Source: Mycobacteriaceae bacterium
GTDB taxonomy: Bacteria > Actinomycetota > Actinomycetes > Mycobacteriales > Mycobacteriaceae
Direction: 5' to 3'
Length of the DNA: 32,366 bases
NCBI GenBank assembly: GCA_029979305.1
Contig: JAPOHV010000005.1
Coordinates: 1 to 32,366 of the forward strand
Each line of letters opens with the position of its first letter. Position 1 is the first letter of the stretch. A program made the position numbers and the translations under genes. The notes below the pieces were generated by a model. That model saw only the letters and a program-made list of their open reading frames with translations, searched no databases and was not told the DNA's origin. This document shows, piece after piece, positions 1 to 9,909 of this stretch.

Positions 1-1343
1 AGCCGCAGGCTGAGCCCGGCCAGCAGCTGGCGGCCCTGCGGGTTGCGGACTTCGATGTCGCGCAACTCGATTGACCCGTCGCTGCTCTGCTCGGCGGTCA
101 GCCGGGGCAGCTCCCGGGCCTGCTCGTCGGCGGTGACCAGACCGTCGAGACGGATGATCGTCGCCCGGTAGGCGGCGAACGAGTCGTAGACGGACCGGAA
201 GAACGACAGCGAGTCGTGGACGCTGTTGAACGCACTGGCCGACTGCGTGACGTCGCCGAAGGTGATCTGCCGGCTGAAGAGCCGCTGCGCCTGAACGATG
301 AGCGGCAGCGGGTTGATGAACTGGGTGATCGACTGGTTCCAGCCCAGCAGGGCCAGGGTCCGTACGACGTAGCCGCGGTAGTTGGAGATCACGGCGGCGA
401 AACGAGCTCGCAGAACCGACTTTTCGGCACCCTCGCCGCGATAGAAACTGATCGACTCGGCGGCGTCGCGCATCCGGACCAGGGCATAGCGGAAGGCGGC
501 GTTGGTCAGTTCGTTGCGGAAGCTGAAGCGGATCAGCGGGCGCCCGATCCAGAAGGCGATCACGGTGGTGGCGAACACGTACACCAGGGCGATCCAGAAC
601 AGTGCGTGGCCGAGGGTGAACCCCAGGAACGTCAGGGGGCCGGACAGATTCCACAGGATGGGCGTGAAGGCCACCACCGACACCATCGCGTTGATGGCGC
701 CGAACAGCAAAGTCGTCGTCGTTCCCACCGTCGGGGTGTTGGCGCCGGTGCCGGTGCCGGCGGTGAACGCGTCGATGTCGAGCTGGATCCGCTGGTCGGG
801 ATTGTCGATCGGGTTGTCCAGGAACCGCCCTCGATAGAACGATTCATCGTCGAGCCAGTCGCCGGTCAGCCGGTCGGTCAGCCACACCCGCCAGCGGATG
901 ATGAAGTGCTGGGTCAGGTAGATGTCGATCATCTGCCGGCTCACATAGGCCGTGGCGATCAGCGCGAAGGTGATGATGGCCGTCCAGAAGCCGCGGATGC
1001 CGGAGTCGCGCACCGCGTCATCGCCGGCTCCGCCGCCCTCGAATGCCACCTGCAGCGAGGAGTACAGGTCGTTGGCCTGATAACTGAGCAGCACCTGTAG
1101 GCGCACCGCGATCAGCGTCGAGAACAGCAGCACACCGAGCCAGGCCCACACCGCGAGGCTGCCCGGGCCGCGGAAATAACCGCCGGTCACCCGCCAGAAC
1201 TGCCGGCCCCAGCTGGTGTAGCGACCCAGCAGCACCAGCACGGTGACCGTCACGACGGCGGTGATCAGCCAGGCCTTACCGGTCCACAGCAACGACTGCG
1301 GGATCTCGTGCGCCCAGTCCAGCGAGGGCTCGTACATCTCCAT
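1..1343 (-). CDS. BacA/Rv1819c-type ABC transporter, upstream tandem copy (3' end cut by window)
   Basis: About 447 codons of an SbmA/BacA-like exporter-fold ABC transporter are visible. The ATP-binding domain is lost at the window edge, just before its Walker A motif. The start is ATG at 1343, with GGAGG upstream, and MEMYEPSLDW aligns with the start of the next gene ([10 protein letters not shown]). The membrane domain carries the family block [20 protein letters not shown] and the [10 protein letters not shown] segment near the transition to the nucleotide-binding domain. By eye it is well over half identical to the neighbouring copy at 1414-3330, so the two look like a tandem duplication. 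In M. tuberculosis the single Rv1819c protein imports cobalamin and other hydrophilic compounds such as bleomycin. Whether this copy has the same substrates is unknown. The 70-bp gap to the upstream copy suggests co-transcription. Confidence 0.88.
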   Translation of the reverse strand, partial: MEMYEPSLDWAHEIPQSLLWTGKAWLITAVVTVTVLVLLGRYTSWGRQFWRVTGGYFRGPGSLAVWAWLGVLLFSTLIAVRLQVLLSYQANDLYSSLQVAFEGGGAGDDAVRDSGIRGFWTAIITFALIATAYVSRQMIDIYLTQHFIIRWRVWLTDRLTGDWLDDESFYRGRFLDNPIDNPDQRIQLDIDAFTAGTGTGANTPTVGTTTTLLFGAINAMVSVVAFTPILWNLSGPLTFLGFTLGHALFWIALVYVFATTVIAFWIGRPLIRFSFRNELTNAAFRYALVRMRDAAESISFYRGEGAEKSVLRARFAAVISNYRGYVVRTLALLGWNQSITQFINPLPLIVQAQRLFSRQITFGDVTQSASAFNSVHDSLSFFRSVYDSFAAYRATIIRLDGLVTADEQARELPRLTAEQSSDGSIELRDIEVRNPQGRQLLAGLSLR

Positions 1344-1413
1344 GGTCGTCAACCTCCGCGGCCCAGCATGGCAGCAACCGCCCGGCGGCCCGGGCCGATT
1401 GGCCGACCCAGGA

Positions 1414-3330
1414 TCAGACCGTCGCGGGCTGCTCGCCGTTGATCCGGCTCAGCCGCCATTCGCCCTCGCCGAGCAGGTGGAGGTGCTGCTGGTGATAGCG
1501 GTCGACCGCGGGGCGGTGGCTGACGCTGACGACGATGGTGTCGGGCAGTTCGGTGCGCACCAGGTCGTAGACCGAGTACTCCAGCCCCTCGTCGAGCGCC
1601 GAGGTGGCCTCGTCGAGGAACACCGCCTTGGGCTTGGTCAGCAGGATTCTGGCGAACGCGACGCGTTGCTGCTCGCCCGGGGAGAGCACCTTGGCCCAGT
1701 CCTCGTCGTCGTTGAGCCGCGGTGCCAGATGTGTCAGGGCCACCTTGGCCAGCGTCTGCTGCAGGTCCTCGTCGGGTATCGACCCGGATGCCGACGGGTA
1801 GGACAGCACCGTGCGCAGGTCACCGAGGGGCATGTAGGGCATCTGGGACAGGAACATCGTGTCGTGGTCGCCGACCGGGCGGGACACCGATCCGCTTGTG
1901 TACGGCCACATTTCGGCGACACTTCGCAGCAGCGTCGTCTTGCCGGCGCCGGAGCGGCCCGTCACCACCAGGCTCTCACCGGGATTCAGCCGCAGGCTCA
2001 GCGGATCCACCAGCTGGCTGCCGCCGGGGGTTCGGACCTCCACCTGCCGCAGTTCGACCGATCCGTCGGTGCTGGGCACCGTCTCCAGGCTCGGCATCGC
2101 GCGGGCCGCCGCGTTGTCCTCGACCAGGCCGTGCAGACGGATGATCGCGGCGCGGTAGGCGGCGAACTGGTCATAGGCGTTGCGGAAGAACGACAGCGAG
2201 TCGCTGATGTTGGAGAACGCACTCGCCGACTGGGTGACGTCACCGAAGTCCATCTCGCCCTTGAACAGCCGCGGCGCCTGGACGATCAACGGCAACGGCG
2301 TGATGATCTGGCTCATCGCCAGGTTCCACCCGGTGAAGCCCAGTGTGCGGCGGACGAACGCCCGGTAGTTGGAGATGATCGCCATGAACCGGGTCCGCAG
2401 AATCTTGCCCTCGGTGGCCTCGCCCCGGTAGAACCCGACCGCCTCGGCGGCATCGCGCAACCGCACCAGCGCGTAGCGGAACGCCGCGTTGGTCAGTTCG
2501 TTGCGGAAACTCAGCCGGATCAGCGGCCGGCCGATCCAGAACGCCACGACGGTGGCGAAGAACACGTAGACGAACGCCACCCAGAACAGCGCCCGGGGCA
2601 GGGTGACGCCGAACAGGGTCACCGGGCCCGACAGGTGCCACAGGATCGGGATGAACGCGAACACGGTGCACACCGAGGACACCGATCCGAACAGCAACAC
2701 CGAACCGGTGCCGACCGTGGGGGAGTTCGGCGAGGCGCCGACACCGGTGGTGAAGACGTCGACGTCCTGCTGGAGACGCTGATCGGGGTTGTCGGTGTGG
2801 GTTTCGGCGAAACGGCTCCGGTAGTAGGCGTGATCGCCCAGCCAGTCACGGGTCAACCGGTTGGTGAGCCAGGTGCGCCAGCGGATGATGAAGCGCTGGG
2901 TCAGGTAGATGTCGATCATCACCTGGCTGATGTAGATCGTGGCCAGGATCCCGAATATGCCCAGCGCCACCCAGAAGCCGTGGATCGCGTTGTCGCGGAT
3001 CTCGTCCTCGTTGGCGCTGGTGGCCTCGAAGGCGGTCTGCAACGAGGTGTAGAGGTCGTTGCTGAAGTAGCTGAGCAGCACGTTGATGCGAACCGAGATC
3101 ATCACCGACAGCAGCAGTACGGCCAGCCAGGCCCAGACCTTCACCGACGCGGCGCCCTTGAAGTACTCGCCGGTGATCCGCCAGTACTGCCGGCCCCACA
3201 CGGTGAGCCGGGACAGCAGGAACAGCACGACCAGGGTGGCCACCGCCGCGATCGCCCAGTAACGCAGGATCCAGATCAGGGACGGGACGAGTTCGTGTCC
3301 CCAGTCCATGGACGGTTTGTAGGGCTCCAA
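1414..3330 (-). CDS. bacA: BacA-type ABC transporter (multi-solute / vitamin B12 importer family)
   Basis: Predicted 638 aa, matching the ~639 aa of M. tuberculosis Rv1819c. The start is TTG at 3330 because a strong GGGAGGAG ribosome site lies 6-7 nt upstream and the N-terminus then aligns with the paralogue; an ATG further upstream at 3408 would add 26 unsupported residues. The N-terminal half is the SbmA/BacA six-helix membrane domain. The C-terminal half is the nucleotide-binding domain: Walker [10 protein letters not shown] with Lys464, a non-canonical signature LSPGEQQR in place of LSGGQ, Walker [13 protein letters not shown], and switch His in VSVSHRP. It lies next to divergent ilvG, as Rv1819c does, so this is the likely orthologue. 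The family imports cobalamin and hydrophilic antimicrobials across the inner membrane. A -10-like TAGCTT (minus strand, 3386-3391) could start a ~48-nt leader. Confidence 0.92.
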   Translation of the reverse strand: MEPYKPSMDWGHELVPSLIWILRYWAIAAVATLVVLFLLSRLTVWGRQYWRITGEYFKGAASVKVWAWLAVLLLSVMISVRINVLLSYFSNDLYTSLQTAFEATSANEDEIRDNAIHGFWVALGIFGILATIYISQVMIDIYLTQRFIIRWRTWLTNRLTRDWLGDHAYYRSRFAETHTDNPDQRLQQDVDVFTTGVGASPNSPTVGTGSVLLFGSVSSVCTVFAFIPILWHLSGPVTLFGVTLPRALFWVAFVYVFFATVVAFWIGRPLIRLSFRNELTNAAFRYALVRLRDAAEAVGFYRGEATEGKILRTRFMAIISNYRAFVRRTLGFTGWNLAMSQIITPLPLIVQAPRLFKGEMDFGDVTQSASAFSNISDSLSFFRNAYDQFAAYRAAIIRLHGLVEDNAAARAMPSLETVPSTDGSVELRQVEVRTPGGSQLVDPLSLRLNPGESLVVTGRSGAGKTTLLRSVAEMWPYTSGSVSRPVGDHDTMFLSQMPYMPLGDLRTVLSYPSASGSIPDEDLQQTLAKVALTHLAPRLNDDEDWAKVLSPGEQQRVAFARILLTKPKAVFLDEATSALDEGLEYSVYDLVRTELPDTIVVSVSHRPAVDRYHQQHLHLLGEGEWRLSRINGEQPATV

Positions 3331-3460
3331 CGCGCTCTCCTCCCGGCGAACGGGTGCTGCGGTCGCGGTTACGCAGTACCCGGCGAAGCTACCCCAGCAC
3401 CGGCACACGGCACCACGCCGACGCCGGATAGCGCCGGGGCCGGGCCGGGCCGGCGCTGGC

Positions 3461-3472
3461 TAGGCTCACCTG
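3461..3472 (+). promoter_or_regulatory. Leaderless-type -10 of ilvG
   Basis: TAGGCT at 3461-3466 is followed by six bases and then the ilvG ATG. This is the spacing of mycobacterial leaderless promoters, where transcription begins at the start codon. No Shine-Dalgarno sequence precedes the ATG. Confidence 0.65.
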
Positions 3473-5095
3473 ATGGAGAACGTCCACGCCGGCCGGCTGA
3501 TCGCCCGCAGGCTCAAGGCCAGCGGCATCGACACCCTGTTCACCCTCTCCGGCGGGCACCTGTTCTCGATCTACGACGGCTGCCGCAGCGAGGGAATCCG
3601 GCTGATCGACACCCGCCACGAGCAGACCGCGGCGTTCGCGGCCGAAGGCTGGTCGAAGGTCACCCGGGTTCCCGGCGTGGTGGCACTGACGGCGGGACCG
3701 GGTGTCACCAACGGGATGAGCGCGATGGCCGCCGCCAGCCAGAACCAATCGCCCATGGTGGTACTCGGTGGCCGCGCCCCGGCGTTGCGGTGGGGAATGG
3801 GTTCGCTGCAGGAGATCGACCACGTGCCCTTCGTCGCCCCGCTGACCCGCTACGCGGCGACGGCGCAGTCGGCTGCGGCGGTGGGGGACCGGGTCGACGA
3901 CGCACTGCGCGCCGCTGTCGGAGCGCCCTCCGGGGTGGCGTTCGTCGACTTCCCGATGGATCACGTCTTCGGCGAGGCGACCGACCGCGGCGAACCCGGC
4001 GCGCTGACCGAACTGCCCGTCCCGCCCCGCGCCGACGCCGACGCACTCGACCGCGCGGTGGCGCTGCTGTCGACCGCGCAGCGGCCGGTGATCATGGCCG
4101 GCACCAACGTGTGGTGGGGACATGCCGAGTCCGAATTGCTGCACCTGGCCGAGCGACTGCGAATTCCGGTGCTGGCCAACGGAATGGCGCGCGGCATCGT
4201 CGGCGCCGATCGCGACCTCGCCTTCTCGCGGGCGCGCTCGGCGGCGCTGTCGCAGGCCGACGTGGCGCTGGTGGTCGGTGTGCCGATGGACTTCCGGCTC
4301 GGGTTCGGCGGGGTTTTCGGGGCGCAGACCGAACTGATCGTGGCCGACCGCTGCGAACCGGGCCGGGATCATCCGCGTGCGATCGCCGCCGGGCTCTACG
4401 GGGATCTGCCGGCCACCCTCACCGCGCTGGCGGATGCCCGGGTCGCCGACCACGAGGACTGGATCGGTGGCCTGCGCACCGTCGAAACCGGGGCCAGGGC
4501 CGCCGAGGCCGGCGAACTGGCCGATGACCGGACCCCGCTGCACCCCATGCGGGTCTACGCCGAACTGCTGCCCCTGCTCGACCGCGACGCGATCATCGTC
4601 ATCGACGGCGGCGACTTCGGCTCGTATGCCGGCCGGGTCATCGACAGCTACGTGCCCGGTGCGTGGCTGGACAGCGGCCCGTTCGGCTGCCTGGGCTCGG
4701 GGCCCGGTTACGCGCTGGCGGCCAAGCTCGCCCGCCCGGAACGGCAGGTGGTGCTGTTGCAGGGTGACGGCGCCTTCGGCTTCTCCGGCATGGAGTGGGA
4801 CACCCTGGTTCGTCACGGGGTTCATGTGGTCTCGGTGCTCGGCAACAACGGGATCTGGGCACTGGAGAAGCACCCGATGGAGGCGCTGTACGGCTACTCG
4901 GTGGTGGCAGACCTGCTTCCGGGGACCCGCTACGACGAGGTGGTGCGTGCACTCGGTGGGCACGGCGAACTGGTCAGCACCCCGGACGAACTGCGGCCGG
5001 CGCTGCGCCGCGCCTTCGACAGCGGGCTGCCGGCGGTGGTCAACACCCTGACCGATCCCGCTGTCGCCTACCCGCGCAGGTCGAATCTTGCCTGA
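3473..5095 (+). CDS. ilvG: Thiamine-diphosphate-dependent acetolactate synthase-like enzyme
   Basis: 540 aa with the three-domain ThDP enzyme layout: N-terminal PYR domain with the catalytic Glu50 in [14 protein letters not shown], central domain, and C-terminal PP domain with the cofactor motif GDGAFGFSG followed by NN ([12 protein letters not shown]). It is the positional match of M. tuberculosis ilvG (Rv1820), between bacA and secA2. The family ligates or cleaves 2-oxo or 2-hydroxyacyl substrates. True acetolactate synthase activity in branched-chain amino acid synthesis is uncertain: there is no adjacent small subunit, and the LSGGHLF start resembles the ILVBL/2-hydroxyacyl-CoA lyase branch. 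An acyloin or acyl-CoA lyase role is a real alternative. ATG at 3473 is supported by the leaderless -10 placement. The 142-bp region to bacA is a divergent promoter region. Confidence 0.88.
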   Translation: MENVHAGRLIARRLKASGIDTLFTLSGGHLFSIYDGCRSEGIRLIDTRHEQTAAFAAEGWSKVTRVPGVVALTAGPGVTNGMSAMAAASQNQSPMVVLGGRAPALRWGMGSLQEIDHVPFVAPLTRYAATAQSAAAVGDRVDDALRAAVGAPSGVAFVDFPMDHVFGEATDRGEPGALTELPVPPRADADALDRAVALLSTAQRPVIMAGTNVWWGHAESELLHLAERLRIPVLANGMARGIVGADRDLAFSRARSAALSQADVALVVGVPMDFRLGFGGVFGAQTELIVADRCEPGRDHPRAIAAGLYGDLPATLTALADARVADHEDWIGGLRTVETGARAAEAGELADDRTPLHPMRVYAELLPLLDRDAIIVIDGGDFGSYAGRVIDSYVPGAWLDSGPFGCLGSGPGYALAAKLARPERQVVLLQGDGAFGFSGMEWDTLVRHGVHVVSVLGNNGIWALEKHPMEALYGYSVVADLLPGTRYDEVVRALGGHGELVSTPDELRPALRRAFDSGLPAVVNTLTDPAVAYPRRSNLA

Positions 5096-5106
5096 GGCCG
5101 CCGGGG

Positions 5107-5119
5107 TACCGTTGTCGCC
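5107..5119 (+). promoter_or_regulatory. Leaderless-type -10 of secA2
   Basis: TACCGT at 5107-5112 is followed by seven bases and then the GTG start at 5120. The promoter begins 12 bp after the ilvG stop, so secA2 can be transcribed independently of ilvG. Confidence 0.6.
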
Positions 5120-7492
5120 GTGGCACGAAGCACCTCGAAGACACCCAAATCCGGCTCCTCCGGCCAGGGCGGCCGGGTAAGCCGCGGGTTCTGGCGGCTG
5201 CTCGGCGCGTCGACCGAGAAGGTCAAGGCGCAGGGCATGTCCGAGGTGGAGGCGTCGTCGCAGTTCGACGAGAAGGCCGCGGCCCTCGACGATGAGCAAC
5301 TGGCCAAGGCGGCGCGGCTGCTCGACATGAAGGGCCTGGCCGGCTCACCGGACATGCCGCAGTTCCTGGCGATCGCACGCGAGGCCGCTGAACGCGCCAC
5401 CGGCCTGCGCCCGTTCGACGTCCAGCTGCTCGGCGCGCTGCGCATGATGGCCGGAGACGTCATCGAGATGGGAACCGGCGAGGGCAAGACCCTCTCGGGC
5501 GCCATTGCCGCGGCGGGCTATGCCCTCGCGGGCCGCCGGGTGCACGTGGTCACCATCAACGACTACCTGGCCCGCCGCGACGCCGAGTGGATGGGGCCGC
5601 TGATCGAAGCCCTCGGCTGCACCGTCGGATGGATCACCGAGGACTCCACCCGCGACCAGCGCCGCGCCGCCTACCGGTGCGACGTCACCTACGCCTCGGT
5701 CAACGAGATCGGCTTCGACCTGTTGCGAGACCAGCTGGTGGTCGACGTCGACGACCTCGTCTCACCCGATCCCGACGTCGCACTGATCGACGAGGCCGAC
5801 TCGGTTCTGGTCGACGAGGCGCTGGTGCCGCTCGTGCTCGCCGGCACCACCCACCGTGAGACGCCCAAGCTCGAGATCGTCCGGCTGGTGGGCCAACTGG
5901 TGGCCGACTCCGACGGCGACAAGTACTTCGCCACCGACGCCGACAACCGCAACGTCCATCTCACCGAGGCCGGCGCCCAGCGGATCGAGCGGGCGCTCGG
6001 CGGCATCGACCTGTACTCCGAGGAGCATGTCGGCACCACGCTCACCGAGGTCAACGTCGCCCTGCACGCCCACGTGCTGCTGCAGCGCGACGTGCACTAC
6101 ATCGTGCGCGACGGCGCGGTCCAGCTGATCAACGCGTCCCGCGGCCGGATCGCCTCGCTGCAGCGCTGGCCGGACGGGTTGCAGGCGGCCGTCGAGGTCA
6201 AGGAGGGCATCGAGACCACCGAGACCGGCGAGGTGCTCGACACCATCACGGTGCAGGCCCTGATCAACCGCTATCCCACCGTGTGCGGCATGACCGGCAC
6301 CGCGCTGGCGGCCGGTGAGCAACTGCGGCAGTTCTACAAGCTCGGCGTCTCGCCGATCCCGCCGAACACCCCGACCGTCCGCTCCGACGAGCCGGACCGG
6401 GTCTACATCACCGCCGGCGCCAAGAACGACGCCATAGTCGACCACATCATCGAGGTGCACGCCACCGGTCAGCCGATCCTGGTCGGCACCCAGGACGTCG
6501 CCGAGTCCGAGGATCTGCACCACCGGCTGCGCCGCCGCGGTGTGCCCGCGGTGGTGCTCAACGCCAAGAACGACGAGGAGGAGGCCCGTGTCATCGCCGA
6601 GGCCGGCAAGCTCGCCGCGGTGACGGTCTCGACCCAGATGGCCGGCCGCGGCACCGACATCCGGCTGGGTGGCTCGGAGGCCGACGACGACTCGGCCGAC
6701 AAGCATGCCGTCGCCGAGCTGGGCGGGCTGCACGTGATCGGCACCGGCCGGCACCGCACCGAGCGGCTGGACAACCAGTTGCGCGGGCGTGCCGGGCGGC
6801 AGGGCGACCCGGGCTCGTCGGTGTTCTTCTCCAGCTGGGAGGACGACGTCGTCGCCGCCCATCTGGAGGCCGGCAAGCTGCCGACCGAGTGCGACGAGAC
6901 CGGTCGGATCACCAGCCCGAAGGCCACCGCGCTGATCGACCACGCCCAGCGGGTGGCCGAGGGCCGGCTGCTGGAGGTGCACTCCAACACCTGGCGCTAC
7001 AACCAGCTGATCGCCCAGCAGCGGGCGATCATCGTGGAGCGGCGCAACACGCTGCTGAGCACCCCGGCCGCCCGCGAGGAACTCGCCGAACTCTGCCCGG
7101 AGCGCTACGACGAACTGGCCCAACAGGTTTCGGATGACGATCTTGAGAACATCTGCCGTCGGATCATGCTCTACCACCTCGACCGCGGCTGGGCCGACCA
7201 CCTGGCCTACCTTTCCGACATCCGGGAGAGCATCCATCTGCGCGCGCTGGGCCGGCAGAACCCGCTCGACGAGTTCCACCGCCTCGCCGTCGACGCCTTC
7301 GCACACCTGGCGGCCGACGCCATCGAGGCATCCCAACAGACTTTCGAGACCTCCGATGTGCTCGACGGTGAACCCGGCCTCGACCTGTCCAGGCTGGCCC
7401 GCCCGACCTCGACGTGGACCTACATGGTTCACGACAACCCGATGCGCGACGACTCGCTGTCGGCGCTGAGTCTGCCGGGTGTGTTCCGCTAA
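5120..7492 (+). CDS. secA2: Accessory preprotein translocase ATPase SecA2
   Basis: 790 aa. Cytosolic motor ATPase that drives export of a limited set of substrates through the SecYEG channel; in pathogenic mycobacteria these include virulence-related proteins. Walker A is GTGEGKT at residues 118-124 (catalytic Lys123), and the DEAD-like Walker B is [13 protein letters not shown]. Helicase motifs continue with [15 protein letters not shown] and [15 protein letters not shown]. It is shorter than housekeeping SecA1 (about 900+ aa) and lacks the C-terminal Zn-binding tail, as expected of SecA2. The position after ilvG and before pgsA2 matches M. tuberculosis Rv1821. GTG at 5120 is chosen because a TACCGT -10 sits seven bases upstream and the following residues are basic and Ser-rich as in orthologues. 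Confidence 0.96.
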   Translation: MARSTSKTPKSGSSGQGGRVSRGFWRLLGASTEKVKAQGMSEVEASSQFDEKAAALDDEQLAKAARLLDMKGLAGSPDMPQFLAIAREAAERATGLRPFDVQLLGALRMMAGDVIEMGTGEGKTLSGAIAAAGYALAGRRVHVVTINDYLARRDAEWMGPLIEALGCTVGWITEDSTRDQRRAAYRCDVTYASVNEIGFDLLRDQLVVDVDDLVSPDPDVALIDEADSVLVDEALVPLVLAGTTHRETPKLEIVRLVGQLVADSDGDKYFATDADNRNVHLTEAGAQRIERALGGIDLYSEEHVGTTLTEVNVALHAHVLLQRDVHYIVRDGAVQLINASRGRIASLQRWPDGLQAAVEVKEGIETTETGEVLDTITVQALINRYPTVCGMTGTALAAGEQLRQFYKLGVSPIPPNTPTVRSDEPDRVYITAGAKNDAIVDHIIEVHATGQPILVGTQDVAESEDLHHRLRRRGVPAVVLNAKNDEEEARVIAEAGKLAAVTVSTQMAGRGTDIRLGGSEADDDSADKHAVAELGGLHVIGTGRHRTERLDNQLRGRAGRQGDPGSSVFFSSWEDDVVAAHLEAGKLPTECDETGRITSPKATALIDHAQRVAEGRLLEVHSNTWRYNQLIAQQRAIIVERRNTLLSTPAAREELAELCPERYDELAQQVSDDDLENICRRIMLYHLDRGWADHLAYLSDIRESIHLRALGRQNPLDEFHRLAVDAFAHLAADAIEASQQTFETSDVLDGEPGLDLSRLARPTSTWTYMVHDNPMRDDSLSALSLPGVFR

Positions 7493-7501
7493 GCACCCGG
7501 G

Positions 7502-7514
7502 TAGGTTCGTCGGC
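7502..7514 (+). promoter_or_regulatory. Leaderless-type -10 of pgsA2
   Basis: TAGGTT at 7502-7507 is followed by seven bases and then ATG at 7515. It lies within 10 bp of the secA2 stop codon. It also argues for the 7515 start rather than an in-frame start at 7479 inside secA2. Confidence 0.65.
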
Positions 7515-8102
7515 ATGCATGGCCGGGTGTGGACGATTCCCAACGTCCTGAGCTTCATCCGCCTGGCGCTGCTGCCGGTGTTCGCCTACCTGCTGCTGGT
7601 TCGGCACCACTACGGGCCGGCGGTGGCCATCCTGATGTTCAGCGGGGCCTCGGACTGGGCCGACGGCAAGATCGCCCGACTGGTCGACAACCAGTCCTCC
7701 CGGCTGGGGGAGTTGCTCGACCCGCTCGTCGACCGGATCTACATGGTGGCCGTTCCTGTCGTGCTGGCGCTGTCCGGGGTGGTGCCGTGGTGGCTGGTGC
7801 TGCTGCTGCTCTCCCGCGACGCCGTGCTCGCCGCGACCCTGCCGGTGGTGCAGAGCCGCGGGCTTACCGCACTGCCGGTGACCTATATCGGCAAGGCGGC
7901 GACGTTCGCGTTGATGTCCGGCTTCCCGCTGATCCTGTTGGGGCAGTGGGATTCCGGCTGGAGCCGGGTGGTCGGCGCGATCGGCTGGGCGTTCGTGATC
8001 TGGGGCACCGGCATGTACCTGTGGTCGGCGGTGCTCTATCTGATCCAGGTTCGCCTGGTGGCCCGGCGACTGCCCAGAGTGGGACGCGCCGCGGCCCGAT
8101 GA
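7515..8102 (+). CDS. pgsA2: CDP-alcohol phosphatidyltransferase (phospholipid synthesis)
   Basis: 195 aa integral membrane enzyme. It carries the full CDP-alcohol phosphotransferase signature: Asp47, Asp50-Gly51, Ala54-Arg55, Gly65, Asp69 and Asp73, in the order D-x2-D-G-x2-A-R-x9-G-x3-D-x3-D. The Asp residues bind the metal and CDP-diacylglycerol. Several hydrophobic helices flank the motif. The enzyme transfers a phosphatidyl group to an alcohol acceptor. The acceptor (glycerol-3-phosphate, or phosphatidylglycerol for cardiolipin) cannot be decided from sequence. The position after secA2 matches Rv1822. In M. tuberculosis three genes (DUF881, sbp, DUF881) follow; here gcvH comes directly, 65 bp later. 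Confidence 0.9.
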   Translation: MHGRVWTIPNVLSFIRLALLPVFAYLLLVRHHYGPAVAILMFSGASDWADGKIARLVDNQSSRLGELLDPLVDRIYMVAVPVVLALSGVVPWWLVLLLLSRDAVLAATLPVVQSRGLTALPVTYIGKAATFALMSGFPLILLGQWDSGWSRVVGAIGWAFVIWGTGMYLWSAVLYLIQVRLVARRLPRVGRAAAR

Positions 8103-8108
8103 CCGCGA

Positions 8109-8114
8109 TACGCT
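8109..8114 (+). promoter_or_regulatory. Candidate -10 of gcvH
   Basis: TACGCT, a TAnnnT -10 match, lies 53 bases upstream of the gcvH GTG and would give a leader of about 47 nt containing the GAGGAG ribosome site. No clear -35 is visible. Confidence 0.4.
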
Positions 8115-8167
8115 CACTGCCCGGTGGCGTGATGGGCGCGTCACGGGAACATCGACAGAGGAGCACT

Positions 8168-8560
8168 GTGAGCGACATCCCCGCCGACCTGCACTACACC
8201 GCCGAGCACGAATGGGTCCGCCGCACCTCCGAGGACACCGTCCGGGTCGGCATCACCGACTTCGCGCAGTCCTCCCTCGGCGATGTCGTCTACGTCCAGC
8301 TTCCCGACGTCGGTGCGAAGCTGACCGCCGGTGAGGCGTTCGGCGAGGTGGAGTCGACCAAATCGGTGTCCGACCTCTACGCCCCGGTGTCGGCGACGGT
8401 GGCCGCTGTCAATGGCGATCTGGAGGGCAGCCCGCAGCTGATCAACTCCGATCCCTACGGTCAGGGCTGGCTGCTGGAACTGCGCGCCGATGCCGACGGC
8501 CTGGATGGCGGCCTGGCGGGACTGTTGAGCGCCGACGCCTACCGGGACACACTGACCTGA
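8168..8560 (+). CDS. gcvH: Glycine cleavage system H protein
   Basis: 130 aa lipoyl carrier that shuttles the aminomethyl group from P protein to T protein and on to dihydrolipoamide dehydrogenase. The lipoylated lysine is Lys65 in EVESTKSVSDLYAP. The N-terminal HYTAEHEWVR and the C-terminal NSDPYGQGWLLEL are typical. GTG at 8168 is chosen over upstream in-frame starts because GAGGAG sits six bases before it and the N-terminus then matches the family length. gcvP lies 3 kb downstream and gcvT is not in the window, so the system is split, as in M. tuberculosis (Rv1826, Rv1832). Confidence 0.95.
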   Translation: MSDIPADLHYTAEHEWVRRTSEDTVRVGITDFAQSSLGDVVYVQLPDVGAKLTAGEAFGEVESTKSVSDLYAPVSATVAAVNGDLEGSPQLINSDPYGQGWLLELRADADGLDGGLAGLLSADAYRDTLT

Positions 8561-8659
8561 CGCTTTGCGTATCCGGGGGTGCGGATCCGGCCGTGGTGGG
8601 TACACCGACCAGCGGTGGGCGGTACGGTCGAGCCATACGCAACTGCAGAGGAGTAGCGG

Positions 8660-9136
8660 GTGACGGACAAGGACTGGCGAATGGGGGCTGACGACAGCTC
8701 CGAGGAGCTCACCGTCGAGACGACTTCCGTGTTCCGCGCGGATTTCCTCAGCGACCTTGACGCACCGGCCAGTCCGGCGGCCGAGACGGCGGTGTCCGGT
8801 GTCGAGGGTCTGCCGGCGGGTTCGGCGCTGCTGGTGGTCAAGCGCGGGCCCAACGCCGGATCGCGATTCCTGCTCGACCAGCCGACCACTTCCGCGGGCC
8901 GTCATCCCGACTCGGACATCTTCCTCGACGACGTGACGGTCAGCCGCCGGCACGCCGAGTTCCGTTCCGACGGCGGCGAGTTCCAGGTGGTCGACGTCGG
9001 CAGCCTCAACGGGACCTACGTCAACCGGGAGCCGGTCGACGCGGCGACCCTGGCGAACGGCGACGAGGTGCAGATCGGCAAGTTCCGGCTGGTCTTCCTG
9101 ACCGGGCCGAAGCCGGGTGGTGCCGGCAGCCAGTGA
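8660..9136 (+). CDS. garA: FHA-domain regulator GarA (OdhI-type)
   Basis: 158 aa. A cytosolic phospho-switch that binds and inhibits 2-oxoglutarate dehydrogenase/decarboxylase and NAD-glutamate dehydrogenase, and activates glutamate synthase, until it is phosphorylated by Ser/Thr kinases. The N-terminal tail keeps the phospho-site motif [11 protein letters not shown] with Thr21 and Thr22, the residues targeted by PknG and PknB in M. tuberculosis. The FHA domain (about residues 55-150) has the phosphothreonine-binding landmarks [16 protein letters not shown] and [12 protein letters not shown] at 8660 has GAGGAG upstream. A possible -10 TACGGT lies at 8623-8628. The stop overlaps the next start in a GTGA tetranucleotide, implying translational coupling. 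Confidence 0.96.
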   Translation: MTDKDWRMGADDSSEELTVETTSVFRADFLSDLDAPASPAAETAVSGVEGLPAGSALLVVKRGPNAGSRFLLDQPTTSAGRHPDSDIFLDDVTVSRRHAEFRSDGGEFQVVDVGSLNGTYVNREPVDAATLANGDEVQIGKFRLVFLTGPKPGGAGSQ

Positions 9137-9864
9137 CCGCGCCCGAGAGTCCCGCGGCGGCCGGAATGTCGATCGGCGCGGTTCTTGACCTGTTGCGGCC
9201 GGAGTTCCCGGACGTCACGATCTCCAAGATCCGCTTCCTCGAGGCCGAGGGCCTGGTGACCCCGCAGCGCAGCCCGTCGGGCTACCGGCGGTTCACCGCC
9301 TATGACTGCGCCCGGCTGCGGTTCATCCTGACCGCGCAGCGCGACCAGTACCTGCCGCTGAAGGTCATCAAGGGACAGCTCGACTCGCAGCCCGACGGCG
9401 AACTGCCCGAGCGGGTGTCGGCCTACCCGGTGCCACGGCTGGTGCCGGTCGACGCCGGCCACGAGCCCGGGGCCGGGGCCGGGGCGCCGACTCCGGTGCG
9501 GCTGAGCCGGGAGGACCTGCTGGAGCGCTCCGGGGTTCCCAGCCCGCTGATCACGGCGCTGTGCCGGGCGGGCATCATCACCAGCGGCCCGGGTGGATTC
9601 TTCGACGAGCACGCCGTGACCATCGCGCAGTGCGCCGCCGCCCTCGGTGAATACGGCGTGGAGCCCCGGCACCTGCGGGCGTTCCGTTCAGCGGCCGACC
9701 GGCAGTCGGATCTGATCGCGCAGATCGCCGGTCCGGTGAGCAAGGCCGGCCGCACCGGCGCCCGCGACCGCGCCGACGACCTGGCCAGTGAGATCGCGGC
9801 GCTGGCAATCACGCTGCACACCAGTCTGATCAAGTCGGCGGTACGAGACGTACTGGATCGCTGA
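9133..9864 (+). CDS. ftsR: MerR-family regulator, FtsR-like (Rv1828 type)
   Basis: 243 aa cytosolic DNA-binding protein. The N-terminal MerR winged helix-turn-helix includes [20 protein letters not shown] and [16 protein letters not shown]. After a Gly/Pro/Ala linker (about residues 100-120), a C-terminal domain contains [16 protein letters not shown]. In Corynebacterium glutamicum the gene after odhI (the garA homologue) is ftsR, an activator of ftsZ; gene order and sequence here fit that role, but the function in this organism is inferred. The GTG start overlaps the garA stop by four bases, so the two are one transcription and translation unit. No metal-sensing cysteine cluster is seen in the effector region. 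Confidence 0.88.
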   Translation: MTAPESPAAAGMSIGAVLDLLRPEFPDVTISKIRFLEAEGLVTPQRSPSGYRRFTAYDCARLRFILTAQRDQYLPLKVIKGQLDSQPDGELPERVSAYPVPRLVPVDAGHEPGAGAGAPTPVRLSREDLLERSGVPSPLITALCRAGIITSGPGGFFDEHAVTIAQCAAALGEYGVEPRHLRAFRSAADRQSDLIAQIAGPVSKAGRTGARDRADDLASEIAALAITLHTSLIKSAVRDVLDR

Positions 9865-9868
9865 GGAC

Positions 9869-9902
9869 TAGACTTCAGTGACTGCTACCCAGTGAGCGGA
9901 GG
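9869..9902 (+). promoter_or_regulatory. Candidate promoter and ribosome site of the Rv1829-like gene
   Basis: A -10-like TAGACT at 9869-9874 follows the preceding stop, and GGAGG at 9898-9902 lies seven bases before ATG 9910. The ribosome site decides for ATG 9910 over the in-frame GTG at 9892, which lacks one. Confidence 0.5.
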
Positions 9903-9909
9903 TCCGGTC

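Noticed and set aside
1243-4527. Plus-strand open frame of 1094 codons
   Set aside because: It is antisense to bacA and out of frame with ilvG. GC-rich third positions in real genes keep opposite frames open; the translation is Gly/Arg/Gln-rich low-complexity with no domain.
3389-5299. Minus-strand open frame of 636 codons opposite ilvG
   Set aside because: It mirrors the ilvG gene, which has clear ThDP motifs. No motif, ribosome site or promoter supports it.
5762-7558. Minus-strand open frame of 598 codons opposite secA2
   Set aside because: Antisense shadow of secA2, rich in Gly/Val/Gln/Asp, with no recognisable domain.
8571-8586. Five-bp inverted repeat after gcvH as a terminator
   Set aside because: The stem is weak and no T-tract follows; not distinguishable from chance in GC-rich DNA.
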